A stretch of 64,000 bases of DNA from CAVSJR01 sp963728285 (GTDB lineage Bacteria; Actinomycetota; UBA4738; HRBIN12). Under the pieces are notes generated by a model, which was not told the DNA's origin, did not search any database, and worked only from the letters and a program-made list of their open reading frames with translations. The position numbers and the translations under genes were made by a program. The stretch's first letter is position 1. Each line of letters begins with the position of its first letter. The DNA is taken from NCBI GenBank assembly GCA_963728285.1, contig CAVSJR010000005.1:1-64000 (forward strand). The letters run 5' to 3'. Of the stretch, positions 10,915-19,641 are shown piece after piece.

Positions 10915-11317
10915 ATGAAGAGTCTGTCTCTGACCGGCCGCATCATCGCCGTGGCCATCGCCGCCACGTTCGCATTTGCCGGGACGGCCTTCGCGGCGTC
11001 CTGGACGGCGTCGACGAGCCTGTCGTTGCACGCCGATGATCACTCGGTCGACAAGGGCGACAAGGTCGATTTCTCCGGCAATCTGTCGTCATCGAGGAAG
11101 AAGTGTCGTGCGAACCAAAAGGTCGCCCTGTTCAAGGGAAACAAGAAGGTGGCGACGCAGAGGACGAGCCGCAGCGGTCATTACGAATTCACCCAGACGA
11201 TCAAGCGGACGAAGACATGGCACACGGAGTACAAGGGCCGCACAGTTCGGGACGCACCCGAACATCAAGGTCTGCTTGGGCTCGCGCTCGAACAATGAGA
11301 GGGTCGAGGTCCACTGA
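10915..11317 (+). CDS. Small secreted protein with signal peptide
   Basis: A Sec signal peptide is clear: MKSLSLTGRIIAVAIAATF, then AFAGTAFAA as cleavage region. The mature part is short and basic with alternating polar and hydrophobic residues (VDKGDKVDFSGNLSSSR, KKVATQRTSRSGHYEFTQTI), suggesting a small beta-sandwich of the Ig-like kind; two cysteines (KKCRANQ and IKVCLGS) could form a disulfide. The frame appears to change near 11245, so the real end is the TGA at 11317 rather than 11298. The gene is divergent from the DUF4012 gene. Function is unknown. Confidence 0.6.
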
Positions 11318-11852
11318 CGAGGCGCTGATCGACCGCGACGAGCTCGGGATCGACGGTTCGTTCCTGGTACGCCTGAAGGCGATCGAGGATTCACGCGGCT
11401 CGTTCTCCGAGCTGTACCGCGATGAGTGGCTGGCCGGCGCGAGCGAGATGGTCCAGTCGAATATCTCGCGCTCTCGCGCAGGCGTTCTGCGAGGCCTGCA
11501 CTTCCATCGTGAGCAGGCGGACTACTGGGTCGTCGTCGGTGGAGACGCCGTGGTGGGCCTCGTCGATCTGCGGGACGGCTCGCCCACCCAGCGCGTCGCC
11601 GTCAAGCTGGACCTGAGCGAGCACGAGCCGGCCGGCCTCTACATCCCGCCGGGCGTGGCCCACGGGTTCTACGCTCGCACCGACCTCATGCTGAACTACT
11701 TCGTCGACCGGTACTTCTCCGGCGAGGACGAGTTCGGCGTCGCCTGGAACGATCCCGAGATCGGCATCGCCTGGCCCTCCGATTCCCCGATCCTCTCGGA
11801 GCGAGATCGGTCGAATCCATCGCTCGCCGAGGTCCTGGCCTCGCCCGAGTAG
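11295..11852 (+). CDS. dTDP-4-dehydrorhamnose 3,5-epimerase-like cupin
   Basis: This is an RmlC-type cupin, about 185 residues, which would epimerise a 4-keto-6-deoxy nucleotide sugar at C3/C5. Motifs: EDSRGSFSELYRDEW, QSNISRSRAGVLRGLHFH (the catalytic His follows RGLH), VVGLVDLRDGSP, YIPPGVAHGFYA (cupin His) and FGVAWNDPEIGIAWP. The ATG at 11295 overlaps the end of the preceding small secreted protein by about 20 bases. There is no rmlA, rmlB or rmlD neighbour here, so its partner enzymes would be encoded elsewhere, possibly in the 52-56 kb part of the window. Confidence 0.85.
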   Translation: MRGSRSTDEALIDRDELGIDGSFLVRLKAIEDSRGSFSELYRDEWLAGASEMVQSNISRSRAGVLRGLHFHREQADYWVVVGGDAVVGLVDLRDGSPTQRVAVKLDLSEHEPAGLYIPPGVAHGFYARTDLMLNYFVDRYFSGEDEFGVAWNDPEIGIAWPSDSPILSERDRSNPSLAEVLASPE

Positions 11853-11872
11853 GCCTTCACCTCGTCGAAGAC

Positions 11873-11897
11873 CACCGACGTAGGTCCTTCGTCGGTG
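11873..11897. repeat. Short inverted repeat
   Basis: CACCGACG at 11873-11880 is the reverse complement of CGTCGGTG at 11890-11897, with a 9-base spacer, in the gap between the RmlC-like gene and the receiver-EAL gene. No T run follows, so it is not a convincing intrinsic terminator; it could be an operator or a structured 5' end. Confidence 0.35.
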
Positions 11898-11995
11898 CGA
11901 AAAATCACCCGAGCGAGCGATCCCGCGCAACCCTCATCCGAGCCGATACCTGGAATCAGGCAGTACGCAGGGACAACGATGAGGAGAACGCCTTG

Positions 11996-13148
11996 ATGGA
12001 ACCGATTCGGGTACTCGTGGCCGACGATGAGGAGGGCGTGCGCGATGTGCTCGGCGCCGTCATCGCCTCCGACCCCACGCTGACGCTCGTCGGCAGCGCG
12101 GCGGAGGCGGACTCCGCGATCGCGCTGGCGACGGAGGAGCAGCCGGACGTGGCGCTCGTCGACGTGCGCATGCCCGGCGGCGGCGGGCTCCGAGCGGCGA
12201 AGGAGATCTCGCGGCGGTCCTCGACGACGAAGATCATCGCGGTGTCCGCGCACGAGGATTCCGACACGGTCCTGTCGATGCTCCTCGCCGGCGCCAGCGG
12301 CTACGTCGCGAAGAGCGACCCCACCGACGAGATCCTCCGGACGATCCACCGGACGCTCGAGGACAGGCCGGCGCCGGGAGCCAACGAGATCGAGCGCGTC
12401 CTCAACACCTTCGACGCGTGCCGCGAGCACCTCCAGGGGCGCTCGTCGATCACCGACCTGCAGCACCGCCGGATCGAGCGGGCGCTGCACCGCGGCTCGA
12501 TGTCCGCGGAGCTTCGTCCCATCGGCGATCTGCGCACCGGCGAGATCGCCGGCGCCGACGCGACCGCCGCGTTCCGCACCGGGCCCGACCGATCGGTCGA
12601 CGCCTGGTTCGCCGAGGCGAGGGCGGTCGGCAAGCACGTGCCGCTCGAGCTGTCGCTGGTGCGAGAGGCGCTGTCCGAGATCGATCGCGTCCCCGACGGC
12701 GCGTTCATCGCCGTGAGCGTCTCGCCCGACACGATCTGCTCGCCCAAGCTTCGGCACACGCTCGAGGGAGCGCAGCCCGACCGCGTGGTGCTCGCCATCA
12801 GCGAGCAGGAGCCCATCCACGACGACCAGGCGTTCGACGAGGACCTGTTCGAGCTGCGCGACGGCGGGATCCGGATCGCCATCGACGACGCCGGCACCGG
12901 GCATCGCGAGCCTCCGGCACCTCCGGCGGATCGCGCCCGACTTCGTCCGGATCGACGAGACGATCACGTCGCGGATGCAGGAGAAGCAGACGCGCGTGGC
13001 GCTGGCCGCCACCGTCACCTCCTTCTGCGCGGCGGTCGGCGCCGAGGTGATCGCGAAGAAGGTGTGGACCCAGGCGGAGGCGGAGGTCATGGCCGAGCTC
13101 GGCATTCGCCTCGCCCAGGGCGACTTCCTGAAGGGCGTGCAGCTGTGA
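11996..13148 (+). CDS. Response-regulator receiver fused to a degenerate EAL domain
   Basis: Residues 1-125 are a receiver domain: acidic pair VADDEEG, phosphoacceptor Asp in VALVDVRMPG, Thr/Ser position VSAHED and Lys in YVAKSDP. The rest follows an EAL phosphodiesterase fold, but the signature positions are changed. The EAL-x-R region reads ADATAAF, the usual DDFGTG reads DDAGTG, and the usual AEGVET loop reads AKKVW. Metal-binding acids are therefore missing and c-di-GMP hydrolysis is unlikely; binding or a scaffold role is possible. The frame changes near 12898. The stop (TGA 13146-13148) overlaps the GTG start at 13145, coupling it to the next gene. Confidence 0.75.
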
Positions 13149-13838
13149 GGCGCGGGACGAGGATCCGGATCGCCCTGGCGGTGTCGGCCGGGCTGGGGCT
13201 CGCGCCGCTGCTCGCGGCGGCTCCCGCGGGGGCGCAGGTGTGCACGCCGGCGCCGGCGTGTCTGACGGACTCGGGTCGAGGGAGCGGTCGAGGACGCCGG
13301 GAGAGGCCGTCCGCGACACGTCCGAGGAGGTCCGCGACAAGGTCGACGAGACCGTGGGCGGCGTCACGGACACCGTCGACGACGTGCTGAACCCCGGCGG
13401 CGGGGGTGACCCCGGCGGCGGTGGTGGCGGAGGCAACCCCGGCGGCGGTGATGAGGGAAGCGGCCGCGGGAACGATCCAGGGAACCACGACCGAGGGGGC
13501 CGAGGCGCCCAGAACGGAGCGCGCGGCGGAGCGAGCGACACGGCCGGACCCGAGCGTCACGGCGAGGCTGACGACCGGGTCGGCGTCCGCCCAGGCCCCG
13601 GGCGCCGGATCCGCGAGCTCCCTCACCCAGGCTCGGCCGCCCGATCGCAGCGTCGGCATCTCGGGAGGGGCGAGCGGCGCGCGAGATCGCGGCGGAGGTC
13701 GCCTTCCGGCTCGGGCTTCCGCTCGCGCTGCTCCTGGCCCTCGCGGCCTCCTTCGTCGCGGTGCAGAACCGGCTCGATCGCCGGGATCCGAAGCTGCTCG
13801 CATCGTCGCTCGACCAAGAGCTCCTGACCTTCCGATGA
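13145..13838 (+). CDS. Secreted/anchored Gly-rich coil protein (frame broken)
   Basis: A signal peptide (VRRGTRIRIALAVSAGLGLA, then PLLAAAPAGAQ) is followed by two cysteines (VCTPAPACL), an amphipathic acidic stretch (VRDTSEEVRDKVDETVGGV), a Gly/Asn/Asp-rich linker and, in a third frame, a C-terminal membrane segment (GLPLALLLALAASFVAVQNR) with a cytoplasmic-type tail. It is probably anchored outside the membrane by its C terminus. Frames change near 13270 and 13650. GTGA overlap with the receiver-EAL gene and ATGA overlap with the histidine kinase indicate one operon, suggesting a sensor accessory or ligand-facing subunit. No family is recognised. Confidence 0.55.
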
Positions 13839-15778
13839 GCGCACTCATCGGATCGCATCGCACGGCGCGGGGGCGCGCCGACGGGAGCGAGGTCGTGCCG
13901 CTCTCCGAGCGGGCCGCGTACCTGCAGGCCGTCCGCGCGGGATTCGCCGTCGTGGTGATGGCCACCGCCCTGTTCGTGCCCTCGCTCGCCGACACCTCCC
14001 GCGTCACGCTGGCGCTCGTCACCGTCGCCTACGTGGCGGCGGCGGCGCTCCCGCAGGTGCTTCGACGCCTCGGGAAGGAGGGGGTGCTCCCGCTCGTCCA
14101 GGGCATGCTCCTGCTCGACGGGATCTACCTCGTCTACGCGATGTACGCGACGGGGGGAACCGAGAGCCCGCTGCGACTGCTCGTCTACGTGCACCTCGTC
14201 GCGGTGACGCTGCTCGCCTCGTATCGGACCGGCCTGAAGATCGCGCTGTGGCACACGCTGCTGTATCTGCTGCTGTTCGAGGGGGAGGCGACCGGCGTGC
14301 TGCAGCCGCCGGGCGGGCTCGTGGCCGCGCGGGAGCTGACGAACGCGCAGTTCATCGGCGAGATCGTGCTGCGGGTCGCCGGCTTCTGGCTCGTCGCGCT
14401 CGCGACGGCCGCCTTCTCGGCGCTCAACGAACGGGAGCTCAGATCCCAGAAGGTGAACCTGGAGCAGCTGTCGGCCATGGTCGTGGAGGCCGACGAGAGC
14501 GACGACGCGCCCGCGATCGCCGCCACCCTGCTCGACAAGCTTCGGGAGACGTTCGGCTTCACGCGCGGCGCGGTGCTCGCCTCCCCGGATGGGGATCTCC
14601 AGCTGCAGGGCTCGATGGGCGAGATCGGGGTCGGGGCGATGCAGGCCGGCCTCGACCCGCTCGTGGAGCAGGCGTGGACGACGCGGGAGCCCGTGCTCGT
14701 GCGGGAGATCGACGACGCCACCGACCCGAGGCTCGCGAGGCTGCTGCCGGGCGCGCGCAACGTGCTGGTCGTCCCGCTGTTCCTCGATCACGGCTTCCGG
14801 CTCGGGGTGCTGTTGCTGGAGCATCCCTCGAGCGATCGGATCCGCGCGTGGGTCGTCGCGATGATCCGCCAGTTCGCCTCGCACGCGGCGCTCGCGCTGC
14901 ACAACACCTGGCTGATGGAGCGGATCCAGGACAACCTGACCGAGATCGGATCGCTGAAGGACGAGCTGGTGAAGCAGAACCTCTCGCTCGAGCTGACCGT
15001 GGCCGAGCAGACGCAGGAGCTTCGCAGCGCGGTCGCCGAGCTTCGGGAGATCGACGAGCAGCGGCGGGGCCTGCTGTCGCACCTCGTGATCGCGCAGGAG
15101 GAGGAGCGCCGGCGGATCGCGGGCGACATCCACGACGAGCCGGTGCAGAAGATGGTGACGGTGAGCATGCGGCTGCAGCTGCTGCGCAAGACGCTGTCGG
15201 ACCCGGGGGATCTCGAGACGGTCGACAAGCTGCTCGGGTCGGTTCGAAGCGCCATCCGGAGCATGCGGGACCTGTTGTTCGAGCTCCGCCCGCCGATCCT
15301 CGAGGAGGCGGGGCTCGCGGCCGGGATCCGCCACTACCTGATCGACCGCCAGCCCGACTTCTCCTTCGAGGTCCACGATCACCTGGAGGACGAGCCGGCC
15401 GACGAGATCCGGATCGTGCTGTATCGGATCGCCCAGGAGGCCCTCGCGAACGCGATCAAGCACGCCGAGGCGTCCACGGTCGACGTCGAGCTGCTCGAGC
15501 GCGACGGCGGCTACCTCGTGAGGGTGCAGGACAACGGCGTGGGATTCGAGCCGAGGGCCGGGCTGGTGAGCGCCCCCGGCCACCTTGGGATGAGCACGAT
15601 GCGGGAGCGAGCGGAGTCGGCGGGCGGCTGGTGCAAGATCAGCAGCCTTCCCGGCGGCGGCGCGACCGTCATGGCGTGGCTTCCCGGCCCGGGCGTGTCT
15701 CGCGCGGCCGAGCCGGGCTCGCAGGCGGCCCCGACGCCGACGGACTCCGGGACGTCCGTGGAGCGCCGCGCCTCCTAG
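13835..15778 (+). CDS. Membrane sensor histidine kinase, GAF plus HisKA_3
   Basis: This is a complete 647-residue kinase. Residues about 25-200 contain five or six membrane helices (GFAVVVMATALFVPSL, VTLALVTVAYVAAAALP, ALWHTLLYLLLF, FWLVALATAAF). A GAF-like domain follows (about 215-365, including FGFTRGAVLAS and LVVPLFLDHGFRLGVLLL), then a coiled coil. The HisKA_3 dimerisation domain has phosphoacceptor His433 in RRIAGDIHDEPVQKM, and the HATPase domain has EALANAIKHAEAS and DNGVGFEP with a GHLGMSTMRERA G-box. It starts at an ATG overlapping the upstream stop (ATGA). NarL-type kinases normally pair with LuxR-type regulators; here the linked regulator is the receiver-EAL protein. Confidence 0.9.
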   Translation: MSALIGSHRTARGRADGSEVVPLSERAAYLQAVRAGFAVVVMATALFVPSLADTSRVTLALVTVAYVAAAALPQVLRRLGKEGVLPLVQGMLLLDGIYLVYAMYATGGTESPLRLLVYVHLVAVTLLASYRTGLKIALWHTLLYLLLFEGEATGVLQPPGGLVAARELTNAQFIGEIVLRVAGFWLVALATAAFSALNERELRSQKVNLEQLSAMVVEADESDDAPAIAATLLDKLRETFGFTRGAVLASPDGDLQLQGSMGEIGVGAMQAGLDPLVEQAWTTREPVLVREIDDATDPRLARLLPGARNVLVVPLFLDHGFRLGVLLLEHPSSDRIRAWVVAMIRQFASHAALALHNTWLMERIQDNLTEIGSLKDELVKQNLSLELTVAEQTQELRSAVAELREIDEQRRGLLSHLVIAQEEERRRIAGDIHDEPVQKMVTVSMRLQLLRKTLSDPGDLETVDKLLGSVRSAIRSMRDLLFELRPPILEEAGLAAGIRHYLIDRQPDFSFEVHDHLEDEPADEIRIVLYRIAQEALANAIKHAEASTVDVELLERDGGYLVRVQDNGVGFEPRAGLVSAPGHLGMSTMRERAESAGGWCKISSLPGGGATVMAWLPGPGVSRAAEPGSQAAPTPTDSGTSVERRAS

Positions 15779-15976
15779 GATCGTGGGGAGACGCCGTCGC
15801 CGACGGTCTCCTCCGCCGATGCCACCATCGCGCCACGTGGTCCGTCGGCCGAGCGATCCGGCTGCGGAGACCGGATAAGGTAGGCATGTGATGCCCTCCA
15901 CCGATCCTTGCAGGGCGGCGCCGCATCGGGGCCTGCGTGAAGGTGCGCTCGACCGGCTGGGGAGGCGGGTCCATCC
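15779..15976. other. Intergenic region between kinase and lipoprotein
   Basis: A 198-base gap. An imperfect hairpin with arms at 15787-15798 and 15802-15811 (GGAGA..CCGTC against GACGGTCTCC) lies just after the kinase stop and could aid termination, although no T run follows. No coding frame was supported. Confidence 0.35.
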
Positions 15977-16402
15977 ATGAACATTCGCCGGGTTGCCCTC
16001 GCCGGAGTGATCGCGGCCGCGGCGGTGCTCACCGGCGCCTGTGACGAAGAGGCCGATCGAAAGCACGCCGCGCCACGCGGGGAGCATCGGCTCACCTCGC
16101 AGGTCGCGACGATCCAGGAGGCGGTCATCGCCGAGGATCCAGTCGCGGCTCGTTCCGCGGTTCGCGATCTTCAAGGGTCCGTGACCGACCTTCAGGAGGC
16201 GGGGGAGGTGAGCTCCGACCGAGCCGGCCGGATCCTCGCTGCGGCGCAGATGGTGTTGGACGAGCTCTCGCTCCTCCCGGCTTCATCTTCATCGACGGTC
16301 GAGCTCCCTCGAGCGACGGCGGAGTCGATGGACGGCGGGGGGGATCGTGGCGAGGAGCACGGCGTGCCTCCCGATCCAGAATCGAATCCCGGCGACGCGT
16401 AA
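15977..16402 (+). CDS. Lipoprotein with FIMAH-like helical repeat
   Basis: This is a 141-residue lipoprotein: signal peptide (MNIRRVALAGVIAAAAVLTG) ending in lipobox LTGAC, so Cys would be lipidated and the protein held on the outer face of the membrane. The central part (SQVATIQEAVIAEDPVAARS, then LQGSVTDLQEAGEVSSDRAG, then ILAAAQMVLDELSLL) has the spacing of helical FIMAH-type modules that occur in secreted actinobacterial proteins. The C terminus is acidic and Gly/Asp-rich. It sits between two sensor-kinase genes on the same strand. Function is unknown; the FIMAH resemblance is by eye. Confidence 0.7.
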   Translation: MNIRRVALAGVIAAAAVLTGACDEEADRKHAAPRGEHRLTSQVATIQEAVIAEDPVAARSAVRDLQGSVTDLQEAGEVSSDRAGRILAAAQMVLDELSLLPASSSSTVELPRATAESMDGGGDRGEEHGVPPDPESNPGDA

Positions 16403-16608
16403 GGGAAATTGCGGTGGTGACGTGCATGCGATGTGGCATCACGACACGTCGATCACACCGGGCCAGTCGTTCCTCGTCGAAACGTGCATCCAGCCGTCGC
16501 CGTGCGTCACCATCCCGTGGCCGTCTACCGCGTTTGCGTGATGGCGATGGGCGTCGCCGGGCCTACCGTCGGAGGCATGATGGGAAACGGGATCGGGCGG
16601 ACCGACCG

Positions 16609-16749
16609 ATGAGATGGTGGGTCATCGCCCTCGTGCTCTGGATCGCGTGGGTGCCGATCGGCGTCGCGCTGTTCATGTGGATCGACCGAACGGCGAAGTG
16701 GATCACTCGCCGGACGCTTCCCTCCGATCGGCGCGGACAGATCGGGTGA
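16609..16749 (+). CDS. Small single-span membrane protein
   Basis: A 46-residue product begins MRWWVIALVLWIAWVPIGVA and contains one strongly hydrophobic span followed by a basic tail (RTAKWITRRTLPSDRRG). It ends 21 bases before the GTG start of the next kinase, so the two are probably cotranscribed. The positive tail suggests the C terminus is cytoplasmic. It could be a small accessory subunit of the kinase, but no family is recognised and size alone makes the call uncertain. Confidence 0.5.
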   Translation: MRWWVIALVLWIAWVPIGVALFMWIDRTAKWITRRTLPSDRRGQIG

Positions 16750-16770
16750 TCGCCTGAGGGTTGAGGCCGC

Positions 16771-18885
16771 GTGACCGAGTCCGGAGCTCGGCGTCTCGCG
16801 AAGGTCGTGTTCGCGGCGCTGGTCCTGATGCTCGCCGCGTCGGTGACGTTCTCCGTCATGGACAGCGTCGGGGCGCGGGGAAACTGGGAGAACGGCCTCC
16901 TCGGCGACCTCGGCTACCTCCTCGCCTTCGTGCTGTTCCCGATCATCGGGTTGGTCCTGGCGCTCCGGCAGCCGAGGAACGCGCTCGGGTGGGTGATGCT
17001 CGGGATCGGGTTCTTCCTGGTCGAGCCCGCGGGCGCGTACGGCAAGCATGCCCTGGCCGCGGGGCTGCCCGGCGCGGAGTGGGCGATCGCCTCGGATTCC
17101 TGGACGTGGGTCGGCACGGTCGGGCTCGCCGGCTCCTTCGTGCTTCTGTTGTTCCCCGACGGCCACCTCCCGTCCCCGCGCTGGCGGTGGTTCGCCTGGG
17201 TCGTGGCCGGGGGCATGGTCGTGACGTCGGTGGCGATCCTCCTGTCGCCGGGATCGTTGGCGGACAGCGGGTACCCCCAAATCCAGAACCCCTTCGGCGT
17301 CGAGGCGATTCGGCCGGTGCTCGACCTCCTTCTCGTCGCGCTCGTCACGATCCCGCTCGGGATCCTGGGGTCGGCCCTCAGCCTCGTCATCCGTTATCGG
17401 AGGAGCGGCCCGACCGAGCGGTTGCAGATCAAATGGCTCGCCGCCGCGGCGGCGGTCGTTGCGGTGCTGTACGCGATCACGATGTTCATGACCTTGGCTG
17501 CGGACGCGGACTGGGGAACCGGCTACCAGGGCGTGGTCTCGATCCTGCAGAACGTCGCCATCATCTCGTTCGCCCTCGTCCCGATCTCGATCGCGGTCGC
17601 GGTGCTGCGATACCGGCTCTACGACGTCAACGTCGTGATCCGCAAGGCCGTGATCGTCGCCGCGATCGCGGTGTTCTTCACCATCGTCTACGCCGCCATC
17701 GTTGGAGGGATCGGGGCGCTGGTCGAGTCCCGTGCGACGACGACGTTGTCGTTCATCGCCGCTGCCGTGGTCGCGCTGCTCTTCCAGCCGGCGCTCGGGC
17801 GGGCTCGCCGGATCGCCGACCGGCTCGTCTACGGCACGCGCGCGACGCCGTACGAGCTCCTCGCCGAGTTCTCCGACCGCGTCGCCGAGACGTACGCCGA
17901 CGACGAGGTCCTGCCGAGGATGGCTCGCGTGGTGGGGGAGGGGATCGGCGCGGCGCGAGCCGACGTTTGGCTCCGCACGCACGACCGGCTGCGGGTGGCG
18001 GCATCGTGGCCGTTCGATGGCGACCGTTCCGGCACGGTTCCGCTCGATCGCGATGGCGCGCTCCCCGAGCTTCCCGAGGCGGACGCCGCCTTCCCGGTCG
18101 AGCACCGGGGCGAGCTCCTCGGGGCGCTCGCCGTCGCGATGCCGGCCAACGACCCGATGGACGAGGCGAAGGCGAAGCTCGTCGCCGACCTCGCCGCGCA
18201 GGCCGGCCTCGTCCTTCGGAACGTCCGCCTGACCGAGGACCTTCGTGCGCGGCTCGAGGATCTGAAGCGCGCGCAGAAGCGCCTCGTGGCCGCGCAGGAC
18301 GAGGAGCGCCGCAAGCTCGAGCGCAACATTCACGACGGCGCGCAGCAGCAGCTCGTCGCGCTCTCGGTCAAACTGCGGCTCGCGCAGTCGCTCATCGCCC
18401 GAGACCCGGACGGGGCCGAGGCGATGCTCGGCGAGCTTCAGACCCAGACGACGGAGACGCTCGAGGATCTCCGCGATCTCGCCCGCGGCATCTACCCGCC
18501 GCTGCTCGCCGACAAGGGGCTCCGGGCCGCGCTCGAGGCGCAGGCCCGCAAGTCCGTCGTCCCGGTCGAGATCGTGCCCGACGGCGTCGCCCGGTACTCC
18601 CAGGAGGTGGAGGCGACCGTGTACTTCTCGGTCCTCGAGGCCCTGCAGAACGTCGCGAAGTACGCCGGAGCCTCTCGCGTCGAGGTTCGCCTCGGCCCGA
18701 GCGACGGCGAGCTGCGGTTCGAGGTCACCGACGACGGGCGTGGGTTCGACTCGAACGACACTCCCTCCGGGACCGGCCTCCAGGGGATCGCCGACCGGCT
18801 CGACGCGATCGGCGGTCGGCTCGAGGTGCGCTCGGCCCCGGGCCGCGGCACCACCGTCGTCGGGCGGATCCCCGTGGACACATGA
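16771..18885 (+). CDS. Multi-span sensor histidine kinase, HisKA_3 type
   Basis: This is a complete 704-residue kinase starting at GTG 16771. The first ~330 residues hold about eight or nine membrane helices (VVFAALVLMLAASVTF, YLLAFVLFPIIGLVLAL, LLLVALVTIPLGILGSAL, VVAVLYAITMFM, AVIVAAIAVFFTIVYAAIVG), a module common in actinobacterial and Chloroflexi kinases. A GAF-like region (about 360-480) precedes the HisKA_3 domain with His521 in KLERNIHDGAQQQLVALS. The HATPase domain shows EALQNVAKYAGAS, DDGRGFDS and TGLQGIADRLDAIGG. No response regulator lies next to it, so it is an orphan unless it shares the receiver-EAL protein upstream. Confidence 0.9.
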   Translation: MTESGARRLAKVVFAALVLMLAASVTFSVMDSVGARGNWENGLLGDLGYLLAFVLFPIIGLVLALRQPRNALGWVMLGIGFFLVEPAGAYGKHALAAGLPGAEWAIASDSWTWVGTVGLAGSFVLLLFPDGHLPSPRWRWFAWVVAGGMVVTSVAILLSPGSLADSGYPQIQNPFGVEAIRPVLDLLLVALVTIPLGILGSALSLVIRYRRSGPTERLQIKWLAAAAAVVAVLYAITMFMTLAADADWGTGYQGVVSILQNVAIISFALVPISIAVAVLRYRLYDVNVVIRKAVIVAAIAVFFTIVYAAIVGGIGALVESRATTTLSFIAAAVVALLFQPALGRARRIADRLVYGTRATPYELLAEFSDRVAETYADDEVLPRMARVVGEGIGAARADVWLRTHDRLRVAASWPFDGDRSGTVPLDRDGALPELPEADAAFPVEHRGELLGALAVAMPANDPMDEAKAKLVADLAAQAGLVLRNVRLTEDLRARLEDLKRAQKRLVAAQDEERRKLERNIHDGAQQQLVALSVKLRLAQSLIARDPDGAEAMLGELQTQTTETLEDLRDLARGIYPPLLADKGLRAALEAQARKSVVPVEIVPDGVARYSQEVEATVYFSVLEALQNVAKYAGASRVEVRLGPSDGELRFEVTDDGRGFDSNDTPSGTGLQGIADRLDAIGGRLEVRSAPGRGTTVVGRIPVDT

Positions 18886-18930
18886 TGCAGTTCGTCGACG
18901 CGGCCGGGCGGGCAGGCCGCGCGGCTGATG

Positions 18931-19350
18931 TCAGCCGACGTGATGGCCGCACACGAGGCCGTTGGGCACCTGGGCCGGCTCATGCTCCAGAGACGGGGGC
19001 GGTCGCTGAAGCATGAGCGAGCCCAGTGGCGACGGAGCCTCCGGCGGGTCGCTCTCGAAGCCGCCCCTGCCTTCCGGGGCGAGCGGGCTGTACAGGTAGA
19101 GAAGCACGAGGACCAGCAGCGCCGGCCAGTAGAGCAGCCACCAGCCGGCCGCCGCGAGGGCGCCCCACACGATCCACGATGTGACGATGCCGGAGATCCA
19201 GCCGAGCCAGGCGATCCCCGCGGCGTGTGATCTCACGCCGGCGTCGTTCGTGCGGATGCGAGCCGTTCGCTCGATCTGCGGGGGCGTCGAGGTGGCTCCG
19301 TCGCCCCGGACGCCGTCTCCGACTCGAACGTTGGAACCATGCACCGACAT
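18931..19350 (-). CDS. Two-span small membrane protein
   Basis: The start chosen is the ATG at 19350 because GGGAGGAAGG lies directly upstream. The 139-residue product has a polar N terminus, two adjacent hydrophobic segments (AWLGWISGIVTSWIVWGALA and WLLYWPALLVLVLLYLY) and a Gly/Pro/Glu-rich C-terminal tail. The hairpin recalls small 2TM proteins found next to sensor kinases. It converges on the kinase gene (stop 18885). No specific family can be named. Confidence 0.55.
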   Translation of the reverse strand: MSVHGSNVRVGDGVRGDGATSTPPQIERTARIRTNDAGVRSHAAGIAWLGWISGIVTSWIVWGALAAAGWWLLYWPALLVLVLLYLYSPLAPEGRGGFESDPPEAPSPLGSLMLQRPPPSLEHEPAQVPNGLVCGHHVG

Positions 19351-19641
19351 CCCTTCCTCCCTCGTCATGTCGCGGTCTCCCTGCGCGAGTGGCTCGTCCA
19401 TGTCGCTGCAAGCTTGACGGCCACGCGCGTCCCCCAGCCGTCCATCGAATGAACGCGATGGGAACGGTGCGAGTCGGCTCCCGACCGGATCTCCTCGGCT
19501 GGGAGGGCTCAATCAATGACCGGGCCTCAGCGTCTTGATGCGCGACCGAGCTGCAGTTCACGATCCGTTCACGCGCGAGGCATGGACAGCCGCCGGACGG
19601 GGGAGCACAATCGTGCAACCCCTCGTTCAATGGAGGCCCCG
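19351..19641. other. Divergent intergenic region
   Basis: About 290 bases between the two-span membrane protein (minus) and the RTX-like gene (plus). It probably holds both promoters. I see no supported coding frame and no clear operator. Confidence 0.4.

Noticed and set aside
11873..11897. Hairpin as intrinsic terminator of the RmlC-like gene
   Set aside because: The stem is only 8 pairs with a long loop and is followed by A residues, not T residues.
11696..13105. Long minus-strand frame
   Set aside because: Antisense to the RmlC-like and receiver-EAL genes, with no ribosome site and no recognisable motif.
13364..16174. 936-residue minus-strand frame
   Set aside because: Antisense to the sensor kinase; GC-rich DNA gives long stop-free shadows.
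16421..16608. Minus-strand frame with a His/Gly/Trp-rich end (DGHGMVTHGDGWMHVSTRND)
   Set aside because: No start codon with a ribosome site was found and it runs into the plus-strand membrane peptide; the only support is composition.
16525..18333. 600-residue minus-strand open frame
   Set aside because: It is the antisense shadow of an intact histidine kinase; its Arg/Asp-rich translation matches no fold.
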